From Colwellia_A sp047621305 (lineage in GTDB: Bacteria > Pseudomonadota > Gammaproteobacteria > Enterobacterales > Alteromonadaceae): 64,000 nucleotides of DNA. Shown in pieces: positions 46,072 through 54,217 of this stretch. Within the stretch, counting starts at the first letter, position 1, and each line of letters starts with the position of its first letter. A program made the position numbers and the translations under genes. Under the pieces are notes generated by a model, which ran no database searches, was not told the origin of the DNA, and saw only the letters and a list, made by a program, of their open reading frames with translations. The stretch spans positions 62,001 through 126,000 of the forward strand of contig JBLHNB010000001.1 of the NCBI GenBank assembly GCA_047621305.1, written 5' to 3'.

Positions 46072-46446
46072 TTAAAGCTCCAGTTTATAAATTAATTCGT
46101 CACGACCGAAGAGCGCTTTACGTACTTCATAAAGCGATATTGGTAACCCTGAGAACGCATGTTCAATATGCTCAGGGTATTTAGTGTGAAAACGAACAGT
46201 ACGATAGTTGTTTTTGCGTGCAAAGTTGATGATTTCTTGTCTTGATTGCTCAAGCTTAGAACCTGCCACCGCCACTAAAACCATCTCTAACCCTTCACGG
46301 CGTATGATGATATTTAGTTGACGGTTTTCAGTTTGAAATAGCTCACTTATGCCCATTTCAAGTTCACGTTTTATCGTACCCTTCGCGCCAATCAAGGCAG
46401 GCTTCAATGCTTTCCATATTTGATTGTTTAAAATAACTTTACGCAT
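46072..46446 (-). CDS. Small basic cytosolic phage protein
   Basis: 124 residues from the ATG at 46446, which overlaps the previous stop (ATGCGTAA). A longer frame starting near 46629 runs through the previous gene and is rejected. Features: KALKPALIGAKGTIKRELEM and a mixed alpha/beta segment (LEMVLVAVAGSKLEQSRQEI). No known domain. Confidence 0.7.
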   Translation of the reverse strand: MRKVILNNQIWKALKPALIGAKGTIKRELEMGISELFQTENRQLNIIIRREGLEMVLVAVAGSKLEQSRQEIINFARKNNYRTVRFHTKYPEHIEHAFSGLPISLYEVRKALFGRDELIYKLEL

Positions 46447-46648
46447 TTTTACGCGCAAAAATAAACAACAAACCAAAAGCAATTGCACCGCCAACAACCA
46501 ACCAAGGCGGCACACCTTTGTTATACCCACCAATTCCCGCAAAAGATGCTCTAGCATCAAAAACTTGGTCACCGTTACCACTGGTAGCATCACCAAATTT
46601 AATCGGCATCGAGCCTGAATTAGCAACACTTAATGGATTAGGAAGCAT
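46439..46648 (-). CDS. Small virion membrane protein
   Basis: 69 residues with a C-terminal span (PPWLVVGGAIAFGLLFIFAR) and a Gly/Ser-rich N-terminus. It lies between two other small membrane-protein genes. Clusters of such proteins are typical of membrane-containing phages such as PM2. Confidence 0.75.
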   Translation of the reverse strand: MLPNPLSVANSGSMPIKFGDATSGNGDQVFDARASFAGIGGYNKGVPPWLVVGGAIAFGLLFIFARKNA

Positions 46649-46651
46649 GGG

Positions 46652-46804
46652 TTAGCCCTTTAATAAAAAGAAGTAAACTAAGGCCGCTGCAATTGAGCTG
46701 AACACACCAAGTTTTAATAACTTGCCGATACCGTCACTTGTCATAAAACCAGCCCCAAAACCTAACGCACCACCCGCTAACCAAGGTATTAATAATAACG
46801 GCAT
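46652..46804 (-). CDS. Tiny two-span membrane protein (50 residues)
   Basis: Two hydrophobic segments (LLLIPWLAGGALGFGAGF and LGVFSSIAAALVYFFLL) around a short polar loop. It has ATG and TAA with 2- to 3-base gaps to its neighbours, consistent with the packed operon. It is likely a virion membrane protein. Confidence 0.7.
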   Translation of the reverse strand: MPLLLIPWLAGGALGFGAGFMTSDGIGKLLKLGVFSSIAAALVYFFLLKG

Positions 46805-46806
46805 AA

Positions 46807-47106
46807 TTAACGACCTCTCGCGACTAGAAAACCCAAACCAGCAACCAATAAAAAACCAAGTATCAATACAACGGTATCATCTACCCCAGTAACAAACGGC
46901 TTTCTATACATTGGTATTGCTGTTTGTGTTGAACCATCGGTATTCGTGCCTTTTACTGGCTCGTTTGCTTTTAATACCTCAGGGTCTTTAGCTGCTTCTT
47001 GTATTTTCGCTTTTTCAAGCGCGATATAACCATCAAAAACAGTTCCCGCACCTTCACTGAGACCTTCCCAAGCGTCACCACTAAAATTTAATAAATCTTC
47101 CCACAT
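46807..47106 (-). CDS. Virion membrane protein (99 residues)
   Basis: An acidic amphipathic N-terminus (WEDLLNFSGDAWEGLSEGAG), a charged middle, and a C-terminal span (DDTVVLILGFLLVAGLGFLV) ending ARGR. It follows the major capsid gene directly. Confidence 0.75.
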   Translation of the reverse strand: MWEDLLNFSGDAWEGLSEGAGTVFDGYIALEKAKIQEAAKDPEVLKANEPVKGTNTDGSTQTAIPMYRKPFVTGVDDTVVLILGFLLVAGLGFLVARGR

Positions 47107-47119
47107 ACAACCCCCTTAC

Positions 47120-47983
47120 TTAAGCAACGCGTGCTTGAGGAAATTTAATTTGTTCGTAACCTTCAACATACGTTTTAATTGCACCAGCCTTATCAACCGT
47201 GAATTCAAAACTTAATCCCGCTGTCTGCATGGCACCATGTGAACCAAAACCAAAAACGGTAAAATCTAAAATACAATAACCCGCTTGAAGTGCTACCCCT
47301 GCATGACGCTGTAAAGCGTAATTAAGTGCGGCACGACTTAAGGTGTGAATAGTGCGCCGACCGCGCTTCACTTTGATTTTAGTGATGGCAACAACGTCTT
47401 CTTTAAAAACAATACGCTGAACATGGCGATTTACTGAGCCGTTAGGAAAATCCCAATTATGTTCACCTGCAGCGGCTGAATATTGCGTTAACTCGTAACG
47501 ACTAGGAATGAACATTCGACCAGCGCGGTCGTTATCCGTCACCCATGCGCGGCCTTTTAATGTTGGCGTTACGGGGTCGGTTCCACCTTTTGCGCCAAAT
47601 TCAATTAACAACGTTACATCGTCATTAATTTCAGTGACAAGTTGCGTTTGAAAAATACCTGCAATGCTGCGAAATTCAAACTTTGAAAAATCAAAGGTAA
47701 AAATACCTTCTTGTTGAAATTTCTTGTATGCCTTATCTAGCATATCCATCATTACGTTAGTGGCATAAGCAACCGGAGTACCGCCGATATCTAACGTTAT
47801 TTTTTTAATCGTTGGCACTTCTTTTAAATTGGTTTCAAGCTCAATAGAGTGATACGTCATACCTGCTTGAAGCTTGATAGACCATTCATCACTATAGTTA
47901 ATACCTGTTGATGAAGGTAATTCGATTTGAGTTGGTTGAATTTTACGAATTGCGTTTCTTACTGCGTTTGCTACTTGGCTCAT
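47120..47983 (-). CDS. Major capsid protein, PM2 P2-like (double jelly-roll type)
   Basis: 287 residues, close to PM2 P2 (about 269 from memory). Features shared by eye: GMTYHSIELET near the start, IKKITLDIGGTPVAY, the central SRYELTQYSAAAGEHNWDFP region and IVFKEDVVAITKIKV, then GYCILDFTVFGFG. It has no membrane span and is beta-rich. It lies behind a terminator and promoter region, as expected for a highly expressed late gene, with the ATPase gene before it. Structural prediction would be needed to prove the fold. Confidence 0.75.
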   Translation of the reverse strand: MSQVANAVRNAIRKIQPTQIELPSSTGINYSDEWSIKLQAGMTYHSIELETNLKEVPTIKKITLDIGGTPVAYATNVMMDMLDKAYKKFQQEGIFTFDFSKFEFRSIAGIFQTQLVTEINDDVTLLIEFGAKGGTDPVTPTLKGRAWVTDNDRAGRMFIPSRYELTQYSAAAGEHNWDFPNGSVNRHVQRIVFKEDVVAITKIKVKRGRRTIHTLSRAALNYALQRHAGVALQAGYCILDFTVFGFGSHGAMQTAGLSFEFTVDKAGAIKTYVEGYEQIKFPQARVA

Positions 47984-47994
47984 AAACTTCCCCT

Positions 47995-48114
47995 TTATCC
48001 GATTAAGTCTTCAACAGGCTTCACGTTATTTGATGCCCAAACGATTAATGCCGCTACTGCTGTAGCAATAACACCCGTAACTAACATTGCTTTATGACTT
48101 GCCTTTAAATTCAT
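47995..48114 (-). CDS. Tiny membrane protein (39 residues)
   Basis: One span (AMLVTGVIATAVAALIVWAS) with a basic N-terminus. It lies between the terminator/promoter region and the major capsid gene, 11 bases before it. It is likely a virion membrane protein and the first gene of the late transcript. Confidence 0.68.
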   Translation of the reverse strand: MNLKASHKAMLVTGVIATAVAALIVWASNNVKPVEDLIG

Positions 48115-48235
48115 TTTTAACGCCTTTATGTTCTTATGTTTAAATTAACTATTTACAGAAGAACAAATATTCCGCTTAGACGTAAAGCGGGTTTCGGTCA
48201 ATGAATTAAACTTTTCTGCGTAAGGTGTAAGGAGA

Positions 48236-48265
48236 TAAAAAAAGAAAACCCTTATTTAATAAGGG
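48236..48265 (-). terminator. Rho-independent terminator between ATPase and capsid genes
   Basis: On the minus strand CCCTTATT...AATAAGGG is followed by TTTTCTTTTTTT. It lies 79 bases after the ATPase stop and separates the early/middle genes from the capsid transcript, so a promoter for the latter must lie in 48115-48235. Confidence 0.85.
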
Positions 48266-48343
48266 CTATTCGGTATGTTTTCGCTATGGTTTAAAGTGCC
48301 GTCAGAGATCTGATTTTGATGTACGGGTTACATCAAAAAGCAA

Positions 48344-49141
48344 CTAACTAGCTTGTAAAAGCTGGTCAATTGTCCAGTGGTCTACTTTGAAAGGTGGCTT
48401 TAAATGGACGCGTTTAGATAGAAAATTACCAAAACCAGCCGATTTAACCACGTAATGAAGGTATTGTTTTTTGTATCTGGCATTAAGCGTTGATACTTGA
48501 ATCAGGCTATTAATAGGAATGCCCGTGGCATCATTCATCGCCTTAATATCTGCCATCGTATCAAGCGCCCCGATGATTTTATTTGGTGCCATATTCCAAA
48601 TGGTTTTCGGCACTTCCTGCTTGCGCTGAAATACGGTAATCAATACACCACCAAAAGCACGCCCACCCGTTGCCAGTTCGCCGATAATCGAATTATCTTT
48701 ACCTGTTGATTGAACCAATTTCGCCAATTCTTCAATACCGACATACAAGGTTCTTTTGCCGTCGAGAGCATCCCACATTAAACGACCGAACCATTCTAAT
48801 TCGACTTTGCGGAATTCTAGCAATTTATCTCCAACGAGTGCTTTTTCAGATTGTGGATTGTAAGCAACAACAAAAGATAACCCACTTTTCCACGCACTAA
48901 CAAAAGCGAGAGCAAATGATTTTCTATCATGATAAGTGTGAACTTTGCGACCACCTAAACCATTAAATTTATTGCTTTTGGCTTTTCTGGCATCAAAGCG
49001 ATAATTACCATACAAATCAAAAAGCGCCGTTTGCTTACCACATACATCTAATAGTTTAACGGCGGCAGTTTTACCGCCGCCCGTATCAGCCGCAATACAA
49101 ACATGCTCAGCATCTAACGACTCATTGATATTGATAGCCAT
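48344..49141 (-). CDS. Genome-packaging ATPase (FtsK/HerA superfamily)
   Basis: 265 residues. The Walker A motif is AADTGGGKTAAVKLL at residues 18-32 and a Walker B-like TLYVGIEELAKLV follows in the middle. ATPases of this size next to a double jelly-roll capsid gene pump DNA into internal-membrane capsids in PM2 and PRD1. The stop/start overlaps the upstream gene by one base. Confidence 0.85.
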   Translation of the reverse strand: MAININESLDAEHVCIAADTGGGKTAAVKLLDVCGKQTALFDLYGNYRFDARKAKSNKFNGLGGRKVHTYHDRKSFALAFVSAWKSGLSFVVAYNPQSEKALVGDKLLEFRKVELEWFGRLMWDALDGKRTLYVGIEELAKLVQSTGKDNSIIGELATGGRAFGGVLITVFQRKQEVPKTIWNMAPNKIIGALDTMADIKAMNDATGIPINSLIQVSTLNARYKKQYLHYVVKSAGFGNFLSKRVHLKPPFKVDHWTIDQLLQAS

Positions 49142-49824
49142 TAAGCAACCTCTGCCAATTCAGAATCATCTTGCTCAGCTACTGCTTTTTTAGTGGCTTT
49201 AGGGTTAGCTAACTTATGTACTTTGGCTTGCTGAAAACAACCGAATAACATTGTAGACATAGCCAAACCAAAGCCGATTTCATCTTGGTATTTTTTGAGC
49301 CAATCAGGAACGTTATCAGACGAGTAATATTTCTTTACTAACGGCATAGCTTTTTTTGCTAATTGCTCGTGCTGGTCTTCTGTCATAGAAACGGGGGCAC
49401 CAAAAACAGCAGGTAAAAAACCGTTAAGCGTACTTACCCCAAAACCTGCCATTATTGCCGCGTCATCATCACCCATTGATAGTTCGGGCGCAGCTTCACC
49501 GAAATCATCGTCATTCGCTGCAATTCCGCTATTTATTTCGGTGTGATTTTCGGTAGCGGATTCGGCGTCAGAGCCAGTAAAACTCATGTTGTCAGTATAA
49601 TTATTCAAATGTGAATAATTATATTCTGGCTCGTTTGGGTTAGGCTGCTCTTTCGCTAGTGATTCGGTAAACGATTCGCTATTACTTTCGCTATTAACTG
49701 CGGACTCTTGCGATAACAAGCCCGACTCCGATAGCGGTTGCAATCCATCCTCCCCAGCTATTGCCTTTGCTAGTTTCGTCTTTTCGTTCTGATTCTGGTC
49801 GTGCCGTTTCGCTAAGTTCGTCAT
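49141..49824 (-). CDS. Hypothetical phage protein, disordered N-terminus
   Basis: 227 residues. Residues 1-~110 are Ser/Glu/Asn-rich and probably disordered; the second half is more ordered (YYSSDNVPDWLKKYQDEIGF and FGLAMSTMLFGCFQQAKVH). The ATG has GGAG upstream. It overlaps the zinc-ribbon gene by 131 bases in another frame, unusual for this element. Confidence 0.7.
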   Translation of the reverse strand: MTNLAKRHDQNQNEKTKLAKAIAGEDGLQPLSESGLLSQESAVNSESNSESFTESLAKEQPNPNEPEYNYSHLNNYTDNMSFTGSDAESATENHTEINSGIAANDDDFGEAAPELSMGDDDAAIMAGFGVSTLNGFLPAVFGAPVSMTEDQHEQLAKKAMPLVKKYYSSDNVPDWLKKYQDEIGFGLAMSTMLFGCFQQAKVHKLANPKATKKAVAEQDDSELAEVA

Positions 49825-50140
49825 TTTTAGTTGCTCCGTTACTGACTGGTTGCCATTCTTTTTCGGTTAATTTCGGTGTGATTTCGCTGACAGTCTCACT
49901 AGTCACTTCGCTAATAATTTCGGTCGTGATTTCGGTTAACTCTTCGGTATCGGTTTCACTAACACCATCAATCGCATGTTGCCATTTCAGTTGCAGAAAA
50001 TTACCGCTACGCTGGTCTAACCCACAATTTTTACAATGAAGATAAAGCAATTTTTTACCCGTCTTTTTTTGCTTAATATCTGCCTGACATTCACAGCCAT
50101 GGCAAATGATATTACCTAGCGAGGGGTTATCTGTTTTCAT
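49694..50140 (-). CDS. Zinc-ribbon protein with C-terminal membrane span
   Basis: 148 residues. An N-terminal zinc ribbon has CHGCEC and CKNCG spaced as two CxxC-type knuckles; a Thr/Glu/Ser-rich linker with repeated EITTEIISEVTSE pattern follows, then WGGWIATAIGVGLVIARV spans the membrane. A DNA- or protein-binding role at the membrane is possible. It overlaps its neighbours on both sides. Confidence 0.72.
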   Translation of the reverse strand: MKTDNPSLGNIICHGCECQADIKQKKTGKKLLYLHCKNCGLDQRSGNFLQLKWQHAIDGVSETDTEELTEITTEIISEVTSETVSEITPKLTEKEWQPVSNGATKNDELSETARPESERKDETSKGNSWGGWIATAIGVGLVIARVRS

Positions 50141-50327
50141 TTTCGAGCACCTCGATACGTCTATCTAATTTTTCAAGCTCAATGAGCATCCCAGCAATTG
50201 TTAACTCCAACTCATCCAATGCAAAATCAGCAAGTTCTAATTTTCTCGCTGCCTTAAACGCGCTAAGTTCACTTGATTCCTGCCTGTACACTCTCGCTTT
50301 ATTAAAACTCGCTTTTAATTTTTCCAT
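50127..50327 (-). CDS. Small coiled-coil protein
   Basis: 66 residues dominated by Leu/Glu heptads (LADFALDELELTIAGMLIEL then EKLDRRIEVLE). It lies after the Rep gene (77-base gap) and overlaps the zinc-ribbon gene by 14 bases. Function unknown. Confidence 0.68.
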   Translation of the reverse strand: MEKLKASFNKARVYRQESSELSAFKAARKLELADFALDELELTIAGMLIELEKLDRRIEVLENENR

Positions 50328-50404
50328 TACTCACCATCCATTATATTTATGTAGCTAATTAACCTTTAACTGATTATTAATAACCTCGAATTTTTGCCCC
50401 TTAT

Positions 50405-52771
50405 TTAAGCAACTAACTCCCACTGATTGCCATTTTCATCAAACGCCACATTTTGAGCGTCAGAGATCAAATCGAAATTTGATGTGTACTCTGCCCACTG
50501 CCAAGTAAGTTCACTCGTTTCTAATATGTGGCTGTAGCCTCGCCAATATGCTCTATTTTCTTTGATAGCCTCGATAGTATTGGCTTTTAGTTCATCCCAC
50601 GTGTTGTAGCGATTGGTTTTAACTTCACAATTCCAGAACCGCTCTCGCATAGCCCAACTTAAAAAATCAGTTGCTTGTGTTTCATTCATTTGACCAAGTG
50701 AAAAATCATTAATATAAGGTAATGCGTTTTTTTGCTCGCTAGCCTCTTTGATAGCGATATCACCATCCAACAAACGACCCTTTAGCTTTTCGATGAGTAC
50801 TTGCCGCTTCTCTGAGAATTTTGCTTTTGAGCGATTAACATTTGATAGCTTTTTAACAAGACCTTTCTCTTTATCGCGCTGTTGGATACAGGCGTTGACG
50901 GTTGAATTTATACGGGCTTTTTTGCGGTGTAATTTTTCGCGTAGCTCACCAAGAATGGCGATGAAGTTATCTGCGTAAAACTCGCCGATGCACTCCCACT
51001 TAGGGGCGCGTGCACTGGCTGATATGTTGTATCTATTTCCTGTGATGATGCCTTGCTCGCTTGAGCCGCCCTTAGTGAGATAGCCAACAGCTTTAAGTAA
51101 ATAATTACTTGCTGCCTCTGGCGTTTTTAGTTTTTCAAGCTTGGCGAACCCATGACCCCATATAGTTTCAAGTCGGTCAGCCCATGCGCGAAATAATGGT
51201 TTTGGTACATTCCATCGCATCATAATATGAACGTGTGGGTTTTTTTCGCCTTTCTTATTATCTGGCATTTCAGCAACCCACATATAATCAAGTGGCGCTG
51301 ATTTTTCCTGATGTCCGTACATATTTTCTACATACTCAGGCTTTGAGTGTTTACGAGGATTAAATGGGATTAATTCCGAGTCTTCATCAAAGTAACCACT
51401 CGCTGTTAATGGGTCGACAAATTCAGGGCAATGCATAACACAAGCGGGTTCTTGCTTGAGTGCGCCAACGCTAGAAACCTTGCCCCATGAATATTCTTTA
51501 CTGGATTCTGAGTCATAACAAACAACGCTGCCCCATGGGTATTCTTTGCTTTCATTTTCTATAAATCTAGCCGTCCAGCCTCGCTGGTACATTTTCTGAG
51601 CACCATCACAAAAACGGCTAACCTCGCTACCGATTGTGGCTTCTGGTTTAAATTCTACAGAACAAAAAGCACCACTCGCAGGAATACCGTTGACATAAGC
51701 GGGATTGCTTTCAGCGGCATCTAAGTTTTCAATTGAGCCATTCTCATCATTAACCAAATCAGCTGGTATACCGTCATAGCACGTAATATCGTATTTTTCT
51801 TTATACGTTTTCATTCGTCCTGAAGATGGGTTGAGACGTCTAATTTTATAGTGATATGTTTTGGTTTTTGATTTTGAAACACAAATGATATTGTTTAATT
51901 TATCACGTGCTTTTTGATTAAAAGTAAGTGTTGCAAAGGTAGTATAGCCACCGCGAGTAGTTGACAAGTAAGCGCCTGACTCTAAAACGCTTTTTACTGC
52001 CTTGCTGCTTAATGATTCTGTTATACGTTCACCACTGGTCAAGGGTGGTGCTGATTTCGAACCAAGCGCGCCAATTTCCAGGCCCATTTTGTAATTGTTA
52101 GACCACTCTTGGTGGTACATGCGGACACACGTTTTTGTTTCGCTCGAAATAGTACCGACTTTTGAAAGTGAATCAAAATACACTGACTGAGAAATGTTTT
52201 TACGACTTGCTAATGATAAAGGCTCAGGGCAAGTATGATTATTGGTTGCAAAATCTTTTTTGATACTAGACAAGAGCTCGTTTCGTTCACCATCCCGTTT
52301 AGCTTTTCTTTTACGAGCTTTCACCTTTTTAAGTTGAAAGTCTCTCTTGTAAATATCGCTAAAACTGTCTGTCGGACTTTCCGACCTCTTGACTAGGCTA
52401 TTACTCTCAAGCTGCAAAACTTCGTTTTTTGCTTCCACTGCGTGGGGCTCAACAATATCTCGCAACCATGTATTTGCAGTTTTCTCGCCAGTGGAATTAA
52501 ATTTCTTTATATACGCCAAAACCATAGAGCGCTGATTTTCTTTTGGCTCACGCTCAATGGCTTTAAATACAAATTTTTGAATGGTTTTGAAATCAGGGTA
52601 AGTAACGCTGATGGTGTTACCCATCTCCCTATCAATGAAGCTCGCTAATATTCGCGGCTTTTTATCGTAAAATGTTTTTTCTTTATGCTTGAGTTGAAGT
52701 TGCCGCATCTGCTCGCGAGTCGGAACTAAAAAAAGCGGGTCAAAGAGTCGTTTATTCTCGTCAATATTCAT
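50405..52771 (-). CDS. Rolling-circle replication initiator (HUH endonuclease), very large
   Basis: 788 residues. The HUH metal motif is NPHVHIMMRW and the catalytic region is SNYLLKAVGYLTKGG, resembling phage gene A proteins (GPA family), as in PM2 P12 and P2-type phages. The N-terminal ~250 residues and the C-terminal ~170 residues are extra and of unknown fold. It would nick one strand of the replicative form to start rolling-circle synthesis. It overlaps the upstream gene by 4 bases (ATGA). Confidence 0.88.
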   Translation of the reverse strand: MNIDENKRLFDPLFLVPTREQMRQLQLKHKEKTFYDKKPRILASFIDREMGNTISVTYPDFKTIQKFVFKAIEREPKENQRSMVLAYIKKFNSTGEKTANTWLRDIVEPHAVEAKNEVLQLESNSLVKRSESPTDSFSDIYKRDFQLKKVKARKRKAKRDGERNELLSSIKKDFATNNHTCPEPLSLASRKNISQSVYFDSLSKVGTISSETKTCVRMYHQEWSNNYKMGLEIGALGSKSAPPLTSGERITESLSSKAVKSVLESGAYLSTTRGGYTTFATLTFNQKARDKLNNIICVSKSKTKTYHYKIRRLNPSSGRMKTYKEKYDITCYDGIPADLVNDENGSIENLDAAESNPAYVNGIPASGAFCSVEFKPEATIGSEVSRFCDGAQKMYQRGWTARFIENESKEYPWGSVVCYDSESSKEYSWGKVSSVGALKQEPACVMHCPEFVDPLTASGYFDEDSELIPFNPRKHSKPEYVENMYGHQEKSAPLDYMWVAEMPDNKKGEKNPHVHIMMRWNVPKPLFRAWADRLETIWGHGFAKLEKLKTPEAASNYLLKAVGYLTKGGSSEQGIITGNRYNISASARAPKWECIGEFYADNFIAILGELREKLHRKKARINSTVNACIQQRDKEKGLVKKLSNVNRSKAKFSEKRQVLIEKLKGRLLDGDIAIKEASEQKNALPYINDFSLGQMNETQATDFLSWAMRERFWNCEVKTNRYNTWDELKANTIEAIKENRAYWRGYSHILETSELTWQWAEYTSNFDLISDAQNVAFDENGNQWELVA

Positions 52772-53022
52772 GACGCCACCCGTTGCTCAGCCATCAAAAG
52801 TATACTTAACGGTCTTTTGGGTGATACCAACCCAGCACTCAACTCGTAAAATCGCTCCATCAGCTGGTACATTTCACAGCCAAATATATAATCATTATTA
52901 ATAGAGGCTACAGCGTGACCAAGCCAGAATCCGTAATACGGCTCACCATAACCATTGGCTTTAGCTAGTTCGATATAACTAAACACTGTTCGCATTGCGT
53001 TTCTTTCGCTTGAGCTAAGCAT
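52768..53022 (-). CDS. Member of a small repeated FWLGxAV family (84 residues)
   Basis: Shares the pattern IELAKANG...FWLGHAVAS...LMERFYELSAGL...RPLSILL with the next two genes. No known domain recognised. It lies between Rep and the other family members, in the early transcript. Confidence 0.7.
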   Translation of the reverse strand: MLSSSERNAMRTVFSYIELAKANGYGEPYYGFWLGHAVASINNDYIFGCEMYQLMERFYELSAGLVSPKRPLSILLMAEQRVAS

Positions 53023-53143
53023 TACACACCCCTTTTACTTAAAAGATGCAACGGCCTATGCCCTTCAAGCCTTTTGAAAATTAAATCATAAAGCCTCTCC
53101 ATCAATTTAAATGACACCGTGTTATCCCTCATCGCACCACAAA
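53020..53143 (-). repeat. 124-bp direct repeat, copy 1
   Basis: Matches 53451-53574 with four differences. It covers the end of the 143-residue gene and encodes GAMRDNTVSFKLMERLYDLI in both copies. Confidence 0.92.
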
Positions 53144-53453
53144 ATACACACTCAATTGCAGGATTACCCTTGCAATGACAGTGGTGACGATACCCATCCT
53201 TGTTACTCTCGATATTCCACTCTGCTATCACAATCATTTTTAACGGTGTACTTTGCTTAAGTAAACCGTAAATTAAATTACTGAGCCTATCCATTAAAAC
53301 AAGGGAAACCGAACCGTCCCTATACCCTTTATGATTTTGAGCTACAGCAGCACCTAACCAAAAATTTCGACACTTATTACCATTAAAGCCCTTTGCTGAA
53401 TTGATGTGTATCAGCGCCTCTTGCAAGATAGATTTTTCCTTTTGATTAAGCAT
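53022..53453 (-). CDS. Chimeric FWLGxAV-family protein (143 residues)
   Basis: The first ~85 residues form a complete family unit (FWLGAAVAQN ... LMDRLSNLIYGLL). They are followed by a Cys/His-rich link (HHCHCKGNPAIECVFCGAMR) and a second half-unit that is nearly identical to the end of the 53453-53698 protein. This looks like a recent duplication or conversion event between neighbours. Function unknown. Confidence 0.75.
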   Translation of the reverse strand: MLNQKEKSILQEALIHINSAKGFNGNKCRNFWLGAAVAQNHKGYRDGSVSLVLMDRLSNLIYGLLKQSTPLKMIVIAEWNIESNKDGYRHHCHCKGNPAIECVFCGAMRDNTVSFKLMERLYDLIFKRLEGHRPLHLLSKRGV

Positions 53454-53574
53454 TACGCGCCCCTTTTACTTAAAAGATGCAACGGTCTATGCCCTTCAAG
53501 CCTTTTGAAAATTAAATCATAAAGCCTCTCCATCAATTTAAATGACACCGTATTATCCCTCATCGCACCACAAA
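53451..53574 (-). repeat. 124-bp direct repeat, copy 2
   Basis: Second copy of the sequence at 53020-53143; it is the 3' part of the next gene. Confidence 0.92.
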
Positions 53575-53698
53575 CAACCCCAACAGCAGCACCGAGCCAA
53601 AAAGAGTGGTACTTTCCACCCTTAACCGAAAAGCTTTTTGCGGTTCCAATATGAGAAAAAACTTCTTTCAAAATCAATCTTTCTTTTTGATTAATCAT
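53453..53698 (-). CDS. FWLGxAV-family protein (81 residues)
   Basis: From the ATG at 53698, which overlaps the upstream stop (TAATG), it reads MINQKERLILKEVFSHIG and YHSFWLGAAVGVVCGAM, then the repeated segment. A five-codon extension upstream is possible but lacks a ribosome-binding site. Confidence 0.72.
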   Translation of the reverse strand: MINQKERLILKEVFSHIGTAKSFSVKGGKYHSFWLGAAVGVVCGAMRDNTVSFKLMERLYDLIFKRLEGHRPLHLLSKRGA

Positions 53699-53979
53699 TA
53701 CGCCACCCCACAAACTTCATTAGCTAAACGTTTTTTACGAGCAATTTCTCGCAACGTGCTAACTGATGGTTTAGATGATTTAGATGATTGAGTAGACAAA
53801 AACTTGGCTTGAGCTATTTTGATGCGTATTTTCGAAAGAAAGGTATTTGCTACTTCTGGCGCTGATGCGTTTAACGCCATTACCGCTTGAGCTTGTTTTC
53901 TTAAAATCACGTTTTGCTGAGTAATTGACATTATTTTCAGCGTATTAGAATTATTTTCACTTATATGTTCAGTAGTCAT
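53698..53979 (-). CDS. Hypothetical early phage protein
   Basis: 93 residues with GGAG seven to eight bases before the ATG. Helical and basic (VANTFLSKIRIKIAQAKFLS; LREIARKKRLANEV). It is the first clear gene of the leftward early transcript. It could be a Cro-like or other early regulator by position, but no HTH is evident. Confidence 0.7.
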   Translation of the reverse strand: MTTEHISENNSNTLKIMSITQQNVILRKQAQAVMALNASAPEVANTFLSKIRIKIAQAKFLSTQSSKSSKPSVSTLREIARKKRLANEVCGVA

Positions 53980-54217
53980 TCAGTTATCTCCTTGTAAAAT
54001 ATAATTATTCCTTGGTAAAAAACTTGCTGGTTTGTTGCAACGCCCCAGCAGGTCCAAGGAAATAAATTAACAGACAAGTGCCTGTGACTTGAAAAGTAGC
54101 ACCACAAAAACATAAAAGCAAGAAAACTTGTTAATATTGGCAGGATTTCTTGTTTGCGCTTTGACAGTATAAATTGTAAATTTACCCACAAGCAAAGAGA
54201 ATTGGTGAGATATATAC
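53980..54217. promoter_or_regulatory. Early control region between repressor and early genes
   Basis: The gap between the divergent repressor (plus) and early operon (minus). It contains CAAGAAAACTTG (54119-54130) and an inverted TTTCTTG (54146-54152), giving repeated CAAGAAA half-sites that could be repressor operators, and a TTGACA (54161-54166) upstream of the repressor gene. A nested hairpin lies at 54010-54059 (CCTTGG/CCAAGG outside, TGCTGG/CCAGCA inside) in the leader of the early transcript. A 71-codon frame here is not called. Confidence 0.55.

Noticed and set aside
46447..46629. N-terminal extension of the 46072-46446 gene
   Set aside because: The extension lies wholly within another gene in a different frame; the ATG at 46446 overlapping the previous stop fits the operon style.
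53976..54191. 71-codon minus-strand frame upstream of the early phage gene
   Set aside because: It covers the expected operator/promoter region, and the next gene has its own strong ribosome-binding site; the sequence shows no domain.
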